Assembly: GCA_902774025.1 (NCBI GenBank) | Contig: CACYGY010000006.1 | Location: 1 to 62,957, forward strand | Reading direction: 5' to 3' | Length of the DNA stretch: 62,957 bases | DNA from: an uncultured Eubacteriales bacterium | GTDB taxonomy: Bacteria > Bacillota > Clostridia > Christensenellales > Aristaeellaceae | In this document: positions 49,888 through 58,558 of the stretch, piece after piece | Layout of the letters: the number at the start of each line of letters is the position of its first letter | How positions within the stretch are numbered: position 1 is the first letter of the stretch | Notes under the pieces: model-generated | What the model saw: only the letters and a program-made list of their open reading frames with translations | Databases searched by the model: none | Told to the model about the DNA's origin: nothing | Program-made: the position numbers and the translations under genes

Positions 49888-50937
49888 TTGCAAGAGAAAT
49901 TACAACAGGCCTGTGATGCTGCACAGGAAGCGCTGATCCGCTGCTTCTGGTCCGATGAACGCTCCATCTTCAACCCGAACCGCCCCTATGACCCGGCCCA
50001 TAACCCCGCCTACTGGTGGCAGGCGCACGCCATTGACGCGCTGCTGGACGGGTATCTGCGCACAGGCGACAAAGCCTTCCTGGACCGGGCGGAGATGGAA
50101 CTGAAGGGAACGATTCTTGCCAATCAGGGCACGCTGATCAACAACTGGTATGATGACATGGAGTGGATGGCCCTTGCCCTGCTGCGCTGGCATGACATCA
50201 CGGGTGAGGAAAAGCTGCTGCGCCGCGTTCAGCTGCTGTGGCAGGATATCCGGACCGCCTGGAACGACCACTGCGGCGGCGGGATGGCGTGGCGGAAAAA
50301 CCAGCTGGATTACAAGAACACGCCTGCCAACGCGCCAGCCGCGATCCTGGCCCTGAGGCTGTATCAGCGCTTCGGGGACGAAGAGGACCTGGAGTGGGGG
50401 CGGAAAATCCTCCTGTGGAACCGGGATCATCTGATGGATCCGGAAACCTTCTATGTGTATGACGGAATCAACCGGGAGGGCACTGGCAGGATCGATCTGG
50501 AGTGGGACTTTACCTACAATCAGGGCGTGATGATCGGCGCATGCGTGGAAATGTACCGGATTACAGCAGAATCGGAATGGCTGGATCTGGCCCTGGGCAT
50601 TGCCGGACGGGCAAAGCGGGTTTACTGTGACGCCCATGGCGGTGTCATGCCCTGGGAGGGAGAGGAGGACTGCGGTTTGTTCCGCGGGATCCTCACGCGC
50701 TATCTGGCGGAACTGTATACCGTCGCATCGGAAAAAGACCGGCCGTGGATCGCCGGAATGCTCTCCTCCTGCGCCCGGGCGCTCATGGAACATGGCATGG
50801 ATCCCGCCGGCCTGATCGGCGGAGACTGGCAGACGCCCCCCGGGAAGGATCAGAAAGTGGATCTGGCCCAGCACCTGAGCGGCATCATGCTTCTGGAAAT
50901 GCTGGACAAAATCCTGCGGGCGGAGAATCCGGAATGA
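49888..50937 (+). CDS. GH76 alpha-1,6-mannanase-like hydrolase
   Basis: GH76 enzymes cut alpha-1,6-mannan backbones of yeast and other mannans. The 349-residue protein has the catalytic Asp pair in NWYDDMEWMALA (D89-D90) and the alpha-toroid helical repeats of the family. It starts with TTG, 7 bp after GGAGG, and has no signal peptide, so it should act on imported oligosaccharides. It is the last gene of the mannan operon. Confidence 0.9.
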   Translation: MQEKLQQACDAAQEALIRCFWSDERSIFNPNRPYDPAHNPAYWWQAHAIDALLDGYLRTGDKAFLDRAEMELKGTILANQGTLINNWYDDMEWMALALLRWHDITGEEKLLRRVQLLWQDIRTAWNDHCGGGMAWRKNQLDYKNTPANAPAAILALRLYQRFGDEEDLEWGRKILLWNRDHLMDPETFYVYDGINREGTGRIDLEWDFTYNQGVMIGACVEMYRITAESEWLDLALGIAGRAKRVYCDAHGGVMPWEGEEDCGLFRGILTRYLAELYTVASEKDRPWIAGMLSSCARALMEHGMDPAGLIGGDWQTPPGKDQKVDLAQHLSGIMLLEMLDKILRAENPE

Positions 50938-50985
50938 ATCAGACAGGCGCAGCTTCTGAAAAGGATCTGCGCCTGTCTGATTTCA
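50937..50985 (+). terminator. Terminator after the GH76 gene
   Basis: A 16-bp stem AATCAGACAGGCGCAG (50937-50952) pairs with 50967-50982. It overlaps the stop codon and is followed by TTTC. Confidence 0.7.
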
Positions 50986-51067
50986 GCACCCTTCAGCGGG
51001 CGTCATCGCCTGTATGCCGGTTCCCGCTCCGTTTTTCATCCCGCATCCGGACCATGCGGGAAAAAAG

Positions 51068-51097
51068 ACAGCAGAATTTCTGCTGTGTTTTTTTTTT
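51068..51097. terminator. Strong hairpin with ten-T tract
   Basis: ACAGCAGA (51068-51075) pairs with TCTGCTGT (51079-51086), followed by ten T (51088-51097). Six A precede it (51061-51066), so it could also end minus-strand transcription. The rest of 50986-51300 shows no gene. Confidence 0.85.
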
Positions 51098-51300
51098 GGA
51101 AACCCGGCTGTTTCACGGGCAGATCGGATCGCGCATCCCCGGTTCCGGGGCACCCTGCGCCTGCCGGAACTGAAGATCACATTTCCCGGAATCCGGGAGA
51201 ATGAAACTTTTCGGGTCATAAACCGTCCGTTCCAGGTGACGGGCTTCGTGTCCGTTAAAACGCAGGTCTCATGTCTTTCCCTCATCCGGCAGAACGTCCC

Positions 51301-51329
51301 TTGTACAGGCCCGTGCCATCATGTACAAT
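51301..51329 (+). promoter_or_regulatory. Promoter with embedded inverted repeat, TIR/RyR operon
   Basis: TTGTAC (51301-51306) and TACAAT (51324-51329) are separated by 17 bp, 42 bp upstream of the first ATG. TTGTACA and TGTACAA (51301-51307 and 51322-51328) form a perfect inverted pair covering both boxes, a plausible repressor site. Confidence 0.7.
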
Positions 51330-51371
51330 GAATCAGGAGTTTTTTCCTATTCTTTTCCGGAGGTTCTGTCT

Positions 51372-52094
51372 ATGATCTGGGAACCTGTTCTCGCCTTTAT
51401 CCGCAGTGCGGCCATCGCCTGCGTTGTCCTGGACGGCATTCTCCCCCTTTCCGATTTTTCCAGGGCGGCGGCGGAGAATCCCCTGGTCCGTGCCACAGAG
51501 GACGAAATGGCACAGATTCTCCGCTATATCCGGGAGGAAGAAGAGGAGCCCTGCTTTGACCTGACGGAGACATCCCTTGGCCTGTGTCTCTGCGCCTGGG
51601 ACCTGTCTCTGCCGGAAGCAGAGGATACCCGCCGCCTGATTCTGGAAACGCCGGGAGACTTCTTTCTTCCCTCTCTCCGGGAGATTGAGGATCTCACGGA
51701 GCACGGGTATCTCCGGGAGAGAGAGGAAAGCATCCGCTTCCGCCTCCTGCTCCGGGAACTGAAGGGCTTTCCGGAGGACCGGGCGGATGAAATCACCCGG
51801 GACATCTGGCAGTATCTCACCACGCGCCTGGATCCCTTTGAGGTCATGGACGGCATCGCCGACCGTCACCGTCTTGCCCCCATGAAATCCATGGAGGATA
51901 TGGACCGGTTCATGACAGGGCTGATGGCCTTTGCCGCCTCTGTCCCGAACATCTATGCCCACGGCCATCCTCATCCTTCCCTGGCTCCTTTCCGTGCCCG
52001 GACATCCTCCATGTTCACAGGCGCCGGCCGGAATGACCCCTGCCCCTGCGGCAGCGGCAGGAAATATAAAAACTGCCACGGCCGCTCCAGATGA
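51372..52094 (+). CDS. SEC-C motif protein, first gene of the TIR/RyR operon
   Basis: The 240-residue protein ends in a SEC-C zinc-binding motif, NDPCPCGSGRKYKNCHG (CxC-x8-CH). The first about 210 residues are helical and acidic, without a domain I recognise. SEC-C motifs usually mediate binding to other proteins, as in SecA; here it could be an accessory or regulatory subunit. I chose the ATG at 51372 because CGGAGG lies 8 bp upstream. It is followed after 13 bp by the channel gene, so it belongs to the operon. Confidence 0.75.
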   Translation: MIWEPVLAFIRSAAIACVVLDGILPLSDFSRAAAENPLVRATEDEMAQILRYIREEEEEPCFDLTETSLGLCLCAWDLSLPEAEDTRRLILETPGDFFLPSLREIEDLTEHGYLREREESIRFRLLLRELKGFPEDRADEITRDIWQYLTTRLDPFEVMDGIADRHRLAPMKSMEDMDRFMTGLMAFAASVPNIYAHGHPHPSLAPFRARTSSMFTGAGRNDPCPCGSGRKYKNCHGRSR

Positions 52095-52107
52095 TACGGA
52101 GTTGAAC

Positions 52108-53589
52108 ATGAAAAAGCATTCCCGTCTGCTGTTCCTGCTCCCGGTTCTTCCCCTGCTGCTCCTTCTTCTCGTTCTGGTGGAAAGCCCGAATCCCGACGCC
52201 TCCATCCGCAGCATCTGGGATGCCCTCTGGTACGCCATGGTTACGCTGACCACTGTGGGTTACGGGGACACGTTTCCCGTCACGCCGGTGGGCAGAGCCA
52301 TCGGACTGGTCTTTCTCCTGATGAGCATCACCGCTCTGGCCGCCCTGATTCAGGCCACCTCCGGTTTTCTCCGGAAAGAATGGCCCTGCCTGCGTCTGCG
52401 TCTTCACCGGCGTGAAAGACTGTGTGTTTTTTCCCAGGTCACCCCTGAGGCTCTGGCTCTGGCCCGGGATCTTCAGAATTCCCAGCCGGGCATGCTGCCG
52501 GTTTTCTGCCGTTCCGATACTTCCCTGCCCCGTGCCCTCTGTGTTCCCCTGACACCGCCGGAAGTGTCCCAGCGCCTCCGGCCGGCCCCGGTGCCCTTTT
52601 TCCTCATGTCCTCAGACCGTCAGACCAATGAACAGGACGCCGCGGAGCTCGGCACTTCCCATCCCCTCTATGTCCGGGGCAGTGAGAATCCCGCGCTTCC
52701 CCATGCCCGCTTTTTTGACGACCGCAGGTGCTGTGCACGGGGGTACTGGCAGGATCACCCTCTGGAGAATTCGGAAAAAACCGTTCTCCTCATCGGGGAT
52801 GGGGAACTGGCCACGGCCCTGCTGGAAGAGGCACTGCTCTCCGGATGCCGCAGTCCCTTTCATCCCACGGTTTTTCACCTCTGCGGCAACTGGCAGACAT
52901 GGCGCATGCTGCATCCCGCGCTCCCTGGCATTCTGGGCGCGGAAACGCCGGTGTTTCACGATATGCCGGATCCCGGCCTGTGCCTGGAGGCAGACCGTAT
53001 CCTCTTCTGCGGTGATGATCCGGAGGAGAACAGCCGTCTTCATGTCCTGTATGAAACCTGCCTGCCCCTTGAGGCAAACATCCATCTCTATGCTCTGTCC
53101 CCCTCTCTCCGGGAAACCTTCGGGGCGCCGGAATCCGTCTTTACCCGGCGTCTCGTCCTGCATGAAGATCTGGACGCCCGGGCACGGTCCATCCATGAAT
53201 CCTATATCCGCCGGCACGGCGGAACAGCCTGGGCGGATCTGTCTCCTTTCCTGAAGGCATCCAACCGCGCCGCGGCTGACCACATTCTCACCAAGGTGCG
53301 TCTCCTGCTTCCTCAGGACCCGCCCCGGATTCTCACCCCGGATGTCTGCCGGGAGGCTTTCCGGAAATGGCAGGCACTGTCCGACCGGGACAGGTACCGC
53401 CGGTGCGAGCATGAACGATGGATGCGCTTCTACGCCCTGTACAACTGGCGCTATGGGACGGAAAAGAACAGCCGGCTCCGCACCCATCCCAGCTTCCTTC
53501 CCTACGAGGAACTGTCTGAGGAGGAAAAGGCCAAGGATGACCTGGCCTGGGCTCAGATCGGACAGCTGTTCCCTGCGGACCGCACCTGA
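52108..53589 (+). CDS. K+-channel-like membrane protein with RCK-like region and C-terminal RyR domain
   Basis: The 493-residue protein has a first membrane helix (5-25), a pore loop with the complete K+ selectivity filter TTVGYGD (48-54), and a second helix (60-80). The cytoplasmic part contains two Rossmann/RCK-like segments (LCVFSQVTPEALALARDL, and KTVLLIGDGELATALLEEA near 228). The last about 80 residues (EHERWMRFYALYNWRYG, then LRTHPSFLPYEELSEEEK) match the RyR domain of ryanodine receptors. In prokaryotes RyR domains have been proposed, from genome analysis, to be ligand-sensing parts of conflict systems. A nucleotide-gated K+ channel is the simplest reading. The ATG at 52108 follows GGAG. 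Confidence 0.85.
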   Translation: MKKHSRLLFLLPVLPLLLLLLVLVESPNPDASIRSIWDALWYAMVTLTTVGYGDTFPVTPVGRAIGLVFLLMSITALAALIQATSGFLRKEWPCLRLRLHRRERLCVFSQVTPEALALARDLQNSQPGMLPVFCRSDTSLPRALCVPLTPPEVSQRLRPAPVPFFLMSSDRQTNEQDAAELGTSHPLYVRGSENPALPHARFFDDRRCCARGYWQDHPLENSEKTVLLIGDGELATALLEEALLSGCRSPFHPTVFHLCGNWQTWRMLHPALPGILGAETPVFHDMPDPGLCLEADRILFCGDDPEENSRLHVLYETCLPLEANIHLYALSPSLRETFGAPESVFTRRLVLHEDLDARARSIHESYIRRHGGTAWADLSPFLKASNRAAADHILTKVRLLLPQDPPRILTPDVCREAFRKWQALSDRDRYRRCEHERWMRFYALYNWRYGTEKNSRLRTHPSFLPYEELSEEEKAKDDLAWAQIGQLFPADRT

Positions 53590-53600
53590 AAGGAGCTCCC

Positions 53601-55448
53601 ATGCTTTCTGTCCCTCTCATGATCCTTCTGCTGCTGTCGTGCTTTTTCCTGGCGCTGCTGAATCTGGCCAACGAAACGCCGGCGCGACGTGCCTTTTCCG
53701 GCATGGCCCTGGTCATCGCCGTGGGCACCGGCACTTTCTTCTACGGCTATGGCTATGTCATGACCGACGGACTCCACTTCACCACCCTGGTGAAGGCCCT
53801 GCTGGCTCTGTGCCGCATGTTCGCGGGCATCAATGACCTGGCCTCCATTCAGAAGGCGCCCCTCATGGCCCATCCCGGGGCCCTTGCCCTCTTCTGGCTG
53901 GGGCATTTCCTGGCCTTCTATGTCACCGCCAGCGCCACCATCGCCGCCCTGGGAAAACGGCTTCTGCAGCGCATCCGGGTGGAAATGCTCCGGAAAGGTC
54001 CCCTTCTTCTGATCTACGGCATCAACGAAGCCTCCGTGGCCTATGCCCGGCACATGGCCGGGGAGCACCACCGGGCCATTCTCCTTGTGGACGGGGACTG
54101 CCCTTCCGGGCTGGAGACGGCCATTCAGGCCTTTGGCGGCGTGGTGAACTGCAGCAGCGACGCCCTGCAGCCCACCGTACGCTTCCTGAAGCGTCTGGGC
54201 ATGCGTCCCGGCAGCCGGAAGCTGGAGGTTGCCGCCCTTCACGAGGACAGTCTTCACAATCTCGCCTATGCGGAACTGCTTCTGAAATCCCTGAACACGC
54301 TGGACATCGCCCCGGAGCAGATCAGTCTTCTCTCTTCCGGCACCGGTGAGGATACCGCGCACCTTCAGGCCTCCGGCGGGAAAGGGTACGGAACGGTCTG
54401 GTCCTTTGACGACTACGAGATCACTGCCAGGCTCATCATGCAGAACCACCCGCCCTGTGACCGCATGGCCTTTGAAAAGGGCAGGGCACTGGAAAACTTT
54501 CACTGTGTCATTGTGGGCTTCGGGCGCATGGGGCAGGCCATGCTTTCCCACCTGGTCATGAACAGCCAGTTCCATGGCAGCCACTTCCGGGCAGACATCT
54601 TTGCCCCCCAGCCCCAGAACGGCTTCCTGCATGACCGGGGCCTCCTGTCCAGCCTGGACATCCGCTTCCACACGGATTCCGGCCGCTCCGACGCCTTCTA
54701 CGCCTTTCTTCAGGAATCCAGGGATCTGCAGTGGATTGCCCTGTGCACCGGTGATCCCGCGGAGAATACCGAAATTGTCCGGGATCTGCATGCTTGGTAC
54801 CGCTCCATGCCCTCCCGTCCCCTGATCATCCAGGCCACAAGAACCAGCTATTTCTGTCTGGACGAGGAAGAGCGCACCTACCGGTGCAGCAGCATCTACG
54901 ACATGGAGCACGCCCTGGACATTGACCGGATGGACCGGATGGCCATGGAAATCAACCACATCTACTGCCAGAGCGGGAAAACGGCGGAGGAGGACTGGAA
55001 AGACTGCAGTTATTTCAGCCGTCTCAGCAGCCGGGCCAGCGCCGATTTCTTCCCTGCCATGCTGCGCGCCGCCGGCAGAACCCGGGAGCAGGTCCTGGCC
55101 GGAGACTGGCCGCCGGACGCGGAAACCGCGGAAAATCTGGCCATCACCGAGCATCTGCGCTGGTGCGGCTTTCACTATGCCATGGGTTTTTCCCGCATGC
55201 CGGAGGATCTCTACGAGGAGCGGATCCGGATGTACCATCAGGCCCGCGCGGAGAACCGCCCCTTCCAGATTGGCAAGGACATACGCCACCGTTTCCACGC
55301 CTGCCTGATTCCCTGGGAGGATCTGGACGCCCTGTCCCTTAGAGAAAACGAAATCACGGGAGGCCATGTGGATTACAAACAGATGGACCGGAACAATGTG
55401 AAAATCCTTGCCGACATCCTCAGAGCCAGCGCGCAGGAGGGACAATGA
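53601..55448 (+). CDS. Multi-helix membrane protein with two Rossmann-like domains and C-terminal RyR domain
   Basis: The 615-residue protein has about four N-terminal helices within residues 1-120. Two dinucleotide-binding-like domains follow: LLLIYGINEASVAYARHM near 133, and FHCVIVGFGRMGQAML near 305 with an intact GxGxxG. The C-terminal RyR-type domain lies at about 510-605 (EHLRWCGFHYAMGF, then RHRFHACLIPWEDLDAL). It has no TVGYGD filter, so it is a relative or partner of the preceding channel rather than a copy. AAGGAG precedes the ATG, 11 bp after the channel gene. Function inferred: sensor or partner subunit responding to a nucleotide signal. Confidence 0.83.
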   Translation: MLSVPLMILLLLSCFFLALLNLANETPARRAFSGMALVIAVGTGTFFYGYGYVMTDGLHFTTLVKALLALCRMFAGINDLASIQKAPLMAHPGALALFWLGHFLAFYVTASATIAALGKRLLQRIRVEMLRKGPLLLIYGINEASVAYARHMAGEHHRAILLVDGDCPSGLETAIQAFGGVVNCSSDALQPTVRFLKRLGMRPGSRKLEVAALHEDSLHNLAYAELLLKSLNTLDIAPEQISLLSSGTGEDTAHLQASGGKGYGTVWSFDDYEITARLIMQNHPPCDRMAFEKGRALENFHCVIVGFGRMGQAMLSHLVMNSQFHGSHFRADIFAPQPQNGFLHDRGLLSSLDIRFHTDSGRSDAFYAFLQESRDLQWIALCTGDPAENTEIVRDLHAWYRSMPSRPLIIQATRTSYFCLDEEERTYRCSSIYDMEHALDIDRMDRMAMEINHIYCQSGKTAEEDWKDCSYFSRLSSRASADFFPAMLRAAGRTREQVLAGDWPPDAETAENLAITEHLRWCGFHYAMGFSRMPEDLYEERIRMYHQARAENRPFQIGKDIRHRFHACLIPWEDLDALSLRENEITGGHVDYKQMDRNNVKILADILRASAQEGQ

Positions 55449-55449
55449 C

Positions 55450-56886
55450 ATGGAAATCATGTATGACGCGTTTATCAGTTACAGCCATAAGGATATGGAG
55501 TGGGCTCAGTGGATTCAGAAACACCTGGAGTCCTACAGGATTCCCAGAAACCTGTGTCCCGACCGTCCCTCCGGAAGTCATCTGAGGATCTTCCGGGATC
55601 AGACGGACCTGGCCGGCCTGGAACTGAAGGACACGCTGCAGAAGGAGCTGAGAGCCTCCCGGTGTCTTCTTGTCCTCTGTTCCCCGGACAGTGCCGCTTC
55701 CCGGTGGGTCAACGATGAGGTCGCCTATTTTCTCTCCCTGACGCCCGAGCGTCCGGTCATCCCTTTCATCATCCGGGGTGAACCGGACAGCGACCAGGCG
55801 GAGCTGGAATGCTATCCCCAGGTTCTGCGCAGTCAGGATGACCGGTACCGGCTGGGGGCCAATGTACAGGAAATCGGACGGAACAAGGCGTTTCTGAAAG
55901 CCGTGTCCCTGATCCTGGACGTCCGGTTCAACCGCCTGGTGGACCGTGAAAAGCAGCGGAAACGCCGTACGGGCCTGACCATCGGACTCATCGCGGGTCT
56001 GGCCTCCGTCATTGCCGGCGCGCTGATCTGGACCAATGTCTCCATTACCGAGGAAAACCGACAGCTCGCCTACGACATCTACTGGGCGGCTCTGGTATCC
56101 GGTGTGCGTCAGAACGGCATCAACAACAAAAGCTTTCCCCTCCTGGTCCAGTCTGCCGAGGCCGGAAACACCTCAGCCATGATCTACCTGGCGGACTGTC
56201 TGATCCACGGCATCGGCACAACGGCCGATGAGGAGGCCGGATTCAGCTGGTATGCCAGGGCTGCCGAAAAAGGCGATACCACCGCCATGGTTGCCCTGGG
56301 GAACTGTCTGCTCAACGGCACGGGAACCGAAGTGGATGAAGAGAAAGCCTTTTACTGGAACGAACAGGCCGCCCTGGCGAAAACGCCGGACCCGAACGGT
56401 ATGATGAATGTGGCCATTTTCCTGGAGGATGGCATCGGCACAACGGCCGATCCGGAAAAAGCATTCGAGTGGTACAAAAAGGCTGCGGATCTGGGCAATG
56501 AGCTGAGCATGTTCAACCTTGCCCGCTGTTACCGGGACGGAACAGGCACGGAGGCCAATCCCGAGCTTTCCTTCCATTGGACCCTCCAGCTGGCAGAGAA
56601 GGGGAATGTGGTGGGCATGTACAATACAGGACTCATGTATCAGTATGGCTTCGGTGTCCCTGTGAATGAAAGACAGGCCTATCTCTGGTACAGAAAGGCT
56701 GCGGAAACCGGAGATGCCGACAGCATGGTCAAAACCGGATGGTGCACCGAAAACCACTTTGGCACGGAAAATGATGCTCTGGAATGGTACCTGAAGGCTG
56801 CTGAACTGGAAAATGAGGAAGCCATTGAAGCCGTTCAGCGCTTAACAGGCACCCCCTATGAACAATCGTCAGCCGTGACGCCCTGA
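55450..56886 (+). CDS. TIR domain protein with transmembrane helix and Sel1 repeats
   Basis: Residues 1-130 are a TIR domain: YDAFISYSHKD at the start, IFRDQTDLAGL, and W86-x3-E90 in SRWVNDEV, where the Glu is the catalytic residue of NAD-cleaving TIRs. A membrane helix follows (about 180-200, GLIAGLASVIAGALIW), then five or more Sel1-like repeats (for example GIGTTADEEAGFSWYARAAE and GIGTTADPEKAFEWYKKAA) to residue 478. AGGAGG lies 9 bp before the ATG at 55450. By family, TIR enzymes with this Glu cleave NAD+ or make cyclic ADP-ribose-type signals in bacterial immunity. Adjacent RyR channels suggest such a product is their ligand. Confidence 0.87.
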   Translation: MEIMYDAFISYSHKDMEWAQWIQKHLESYRIPRNLCPDRPSGSHLRIFRDQTDLAGLELKDTLQKELRASRCLLVLCSPDSAASRWVNDEVAYFLSLTPERPVIPFIIRGEPDSDQAELECYPQVLRSQDDRYRLGANVQEIGRNKAFLKAVSLILDVRFNRLVDREKQRKRRTGLTIGLIAGLASVIAGALIWTNVSITEENRQLAYDIYWAALVSGVRQNGINNKSFPLLVQSAEAGNTSAMIYLADCLIHGIGTTADEEAGFSWYARAAEKGDTTAMVALGNCLLNGTGTEVDEEKAFYWNEQAALAKTPDPNGMMNVAIFLEDGIGTTADPEKAFEWYKKAADLGNELSMFNLARCYRDGTGTEANPELSFHWTLQLAEKGNVVGMYNTGLMYQYGFGVPVNERQAYLWYRKAAETGDADSMVKTGWCTENHFGTENDALEWYLKAAELENEEAIEAVQRLTGTPYEQSSAVTP

Positions 56887-56909
56887 ACTGAAATAGAGGA
56901 GATGATCTC

Positions 56910-58091
56910 ATGAAAAAAGGAATCGCACTTCTTTGGACTCTTATGCTGCTCTGTACAGCGGCATGGGCTGAATCCGGCGAAGAAATCCTGTTTCTGGACA
57001 TTCCCTGGCTCTCCACGATGGAGGAGGTTCAGCAGCTTCTGACAGAAAAAGGCTTCATCGATGAGAACGGGGCAGGTTCATTTGATTCGGCCCGCCGCAT
57101 GATGGACATGACACTCCGCCCGGGCCGTTCCAGGAACGAGGGGGTCTTTGACGCACAGGGTCACATCCAGACCACGACCGCTCCCGGTCTTCAGGATGTC
57201 ACCCTCATGTCCGGCAGGGTTCTCCAGCCATGGCACGGGCGAAAGATTCACCACGTAACCCTCAGTTTTGCCTGGAACGGAGAAACAACCCGTCTGATCC
57301 ACGTCTCTGTAAGCCTCGTCCCCGACCGCACGGATGTCCTGCCGGAACTGAAATCCCTTTACGGAAAACCCGAAAGAAATGGGAAGCGCGACACGTTCTG
57401 GCGCGGCGGAAACGGAACCGGCGCCCTTTTCACAGAAAGCGAGATGCAGTACGGTCTGCTGGGAGCGCTGGATCTTCTTACTTCCCCGGAGGTGCAGTCG
57501 GCCTTTCCCACACCGGTGCCCACCGCAACCCAGGATCCCCTGTCCGATATGCTCGCCTACAGTCAGAAGGGTGTCATCTCCCTTCTGGACATTCCCTGGA
57601 ATACGGAATACATGGTGGTTCTGCAGACGCTGGTGGATCGGGGCGTCGTATCCGACACACTTCTGGAAAACCCGGAGAAGATGGACGCCACCTCAGGCAT
57701 GTATATCCAGGCAAACCAGAAGGGAACCTGGGATGTCTGGAGTAGCTGGAGCGAAAAATGCAGGGCAACCTATATCTGGACAAGCCGGGAGCGCATCCGG
57801 AAAACGTTTGGTTCGTTTCAGATCCGTTCCATCTGGCTTACCTTTGCGTCAGACGGGGATGAGATGAGGCTGAAAACCGCGCAGATCACCCTGGATAATG
57901 TCCGGAACGGAAACCAGGTACGCACAGGCCTGAAGGAAAAACTCATCCCTCTGCTGGGCGAGCCCACGGAAAAATACGGCAGCCTGTACTGGAAGGACAG
58001 TCAGGACAATGTCATGATCATCGGCGGACTGGCAAATTCCTGCCAGATCACCATAGGCTGCCTGGGTGCAGAAGAAATCCTCGCCGACTGA
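56910..58091 (+). CDS. Secreted protein with internal duplication (unknown function)
   Basis: The 393-residue protein has a signal peptide (1-20, LLCTAAWA). It contains two related halves that begin ILFLDIPWLSTMEEVQQLL (about 27) and ISLLDIPWNTEYMVVLQTL (about 223), joined by a Pro/Thr-rich linker (TPVPTATQDP). No known domain is recognised. It starts 23 bp after the TIR gene, with GAGGAG upstream, so it probably belongs to the operon. It could be an extracytoplasmic partner of the Sel1 repeats. Confidence 0.75.
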   Translation: MKKGIALLWTLMLLCTAAWAESGEEILFLDIPWLSTMEEVQQLLTEKGFIDENGAGSFDSARRMMDMTLRPGRSRNEGVFDAQGHIQTTTAPGLQDVTLMSGRVLQPWHGRKIHHVTLSFAWNGETTRLIHVSVSLVPDRTDVLPELKSLYGKPERNGKRDTFWRGGNGTGALFTESEMQYGLLGALDLLTSPEVQSAFPTPVPTATQDPLSDMLAYSQKGVISLLDIPWNTEYMVVLQTLVDRGVVSDTLLENPEKMDATSGMYIQANQKGTWDVWSSWSEKCRATYIWTSRERIRKTFGSFQIRSIWLTFASDGDEMRLKTAQITLDNVRNGNQVRTGLKEKLIPLLGEPTEKYGSLYWKDSQDNVMIIGGLANSCQITIGCLGAEEILAD

Positions 58092-58558
58092 ACCGCAAAG
58101 TGCAGACGGACGGGCATAAAACCGAAAAACCTCATGCATCATCAGATCTGTTGCAAAGTCGATACGTTCTGTGGCAAAGCCGAACGTCAACTGGATGGAA
58201 TATCGGGATTCTCGTTCAGGACAAAAAAAAGCAGCCGGGCATTCCGAACGTTTACACGTATCTGAAGAACAGCCAGAACTTTATTGACCAGCCTTCTTGT
58301 GTTGCATCTGGATATTTCATCAGCAGTGGAGCGAATGAAAGCGACAGCAAAACACAATGCAGAAGAGAATGAAACCGCCAGGTATGGGGATATCAACGGT
58401 GCGCAATGTCTTGTCGGTGAAGATGAAATACGACAGTGGAAAATGGTATTCTGATGTGGTCCCTCTGTTGTTCAGGATGTTGGGATTCAAACACGAAAAT
58501 GACGTTTTACCACATTTTTAAGCCATCCTTTCCATAAAAGAAAGCAGAGGGGACGAAA
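58092..58558. other. Gene-poor gap, possibly decayed coding sequence
   Basis: No intact gene is convincing. A 90-codon open frame (58100-58372) has a good Lys-rich stretch but no ribosome site. Protein-like fragments in other frames (for example ENETARYGDINGAQCL and SGKWYSDVVPLLFRML) continue the impression of a broken gene, perhaps a transposase remnant. GC content falls here compared with the operon before it. Confidence 0.35.

Noticed and set aside
50985..51331. Small open frames between the GH76 gene and the SEC-C gene
   Set aside because: They cross a strong terminator, have no ribosome site and show no protein-like conservation pattern.
58100..58372. A 90-codon open frame after the TIR operon
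   Set aside because: No ribosome site or recognisable domain, and protein-like fragments occur in other frames; better described as decayed sequence.
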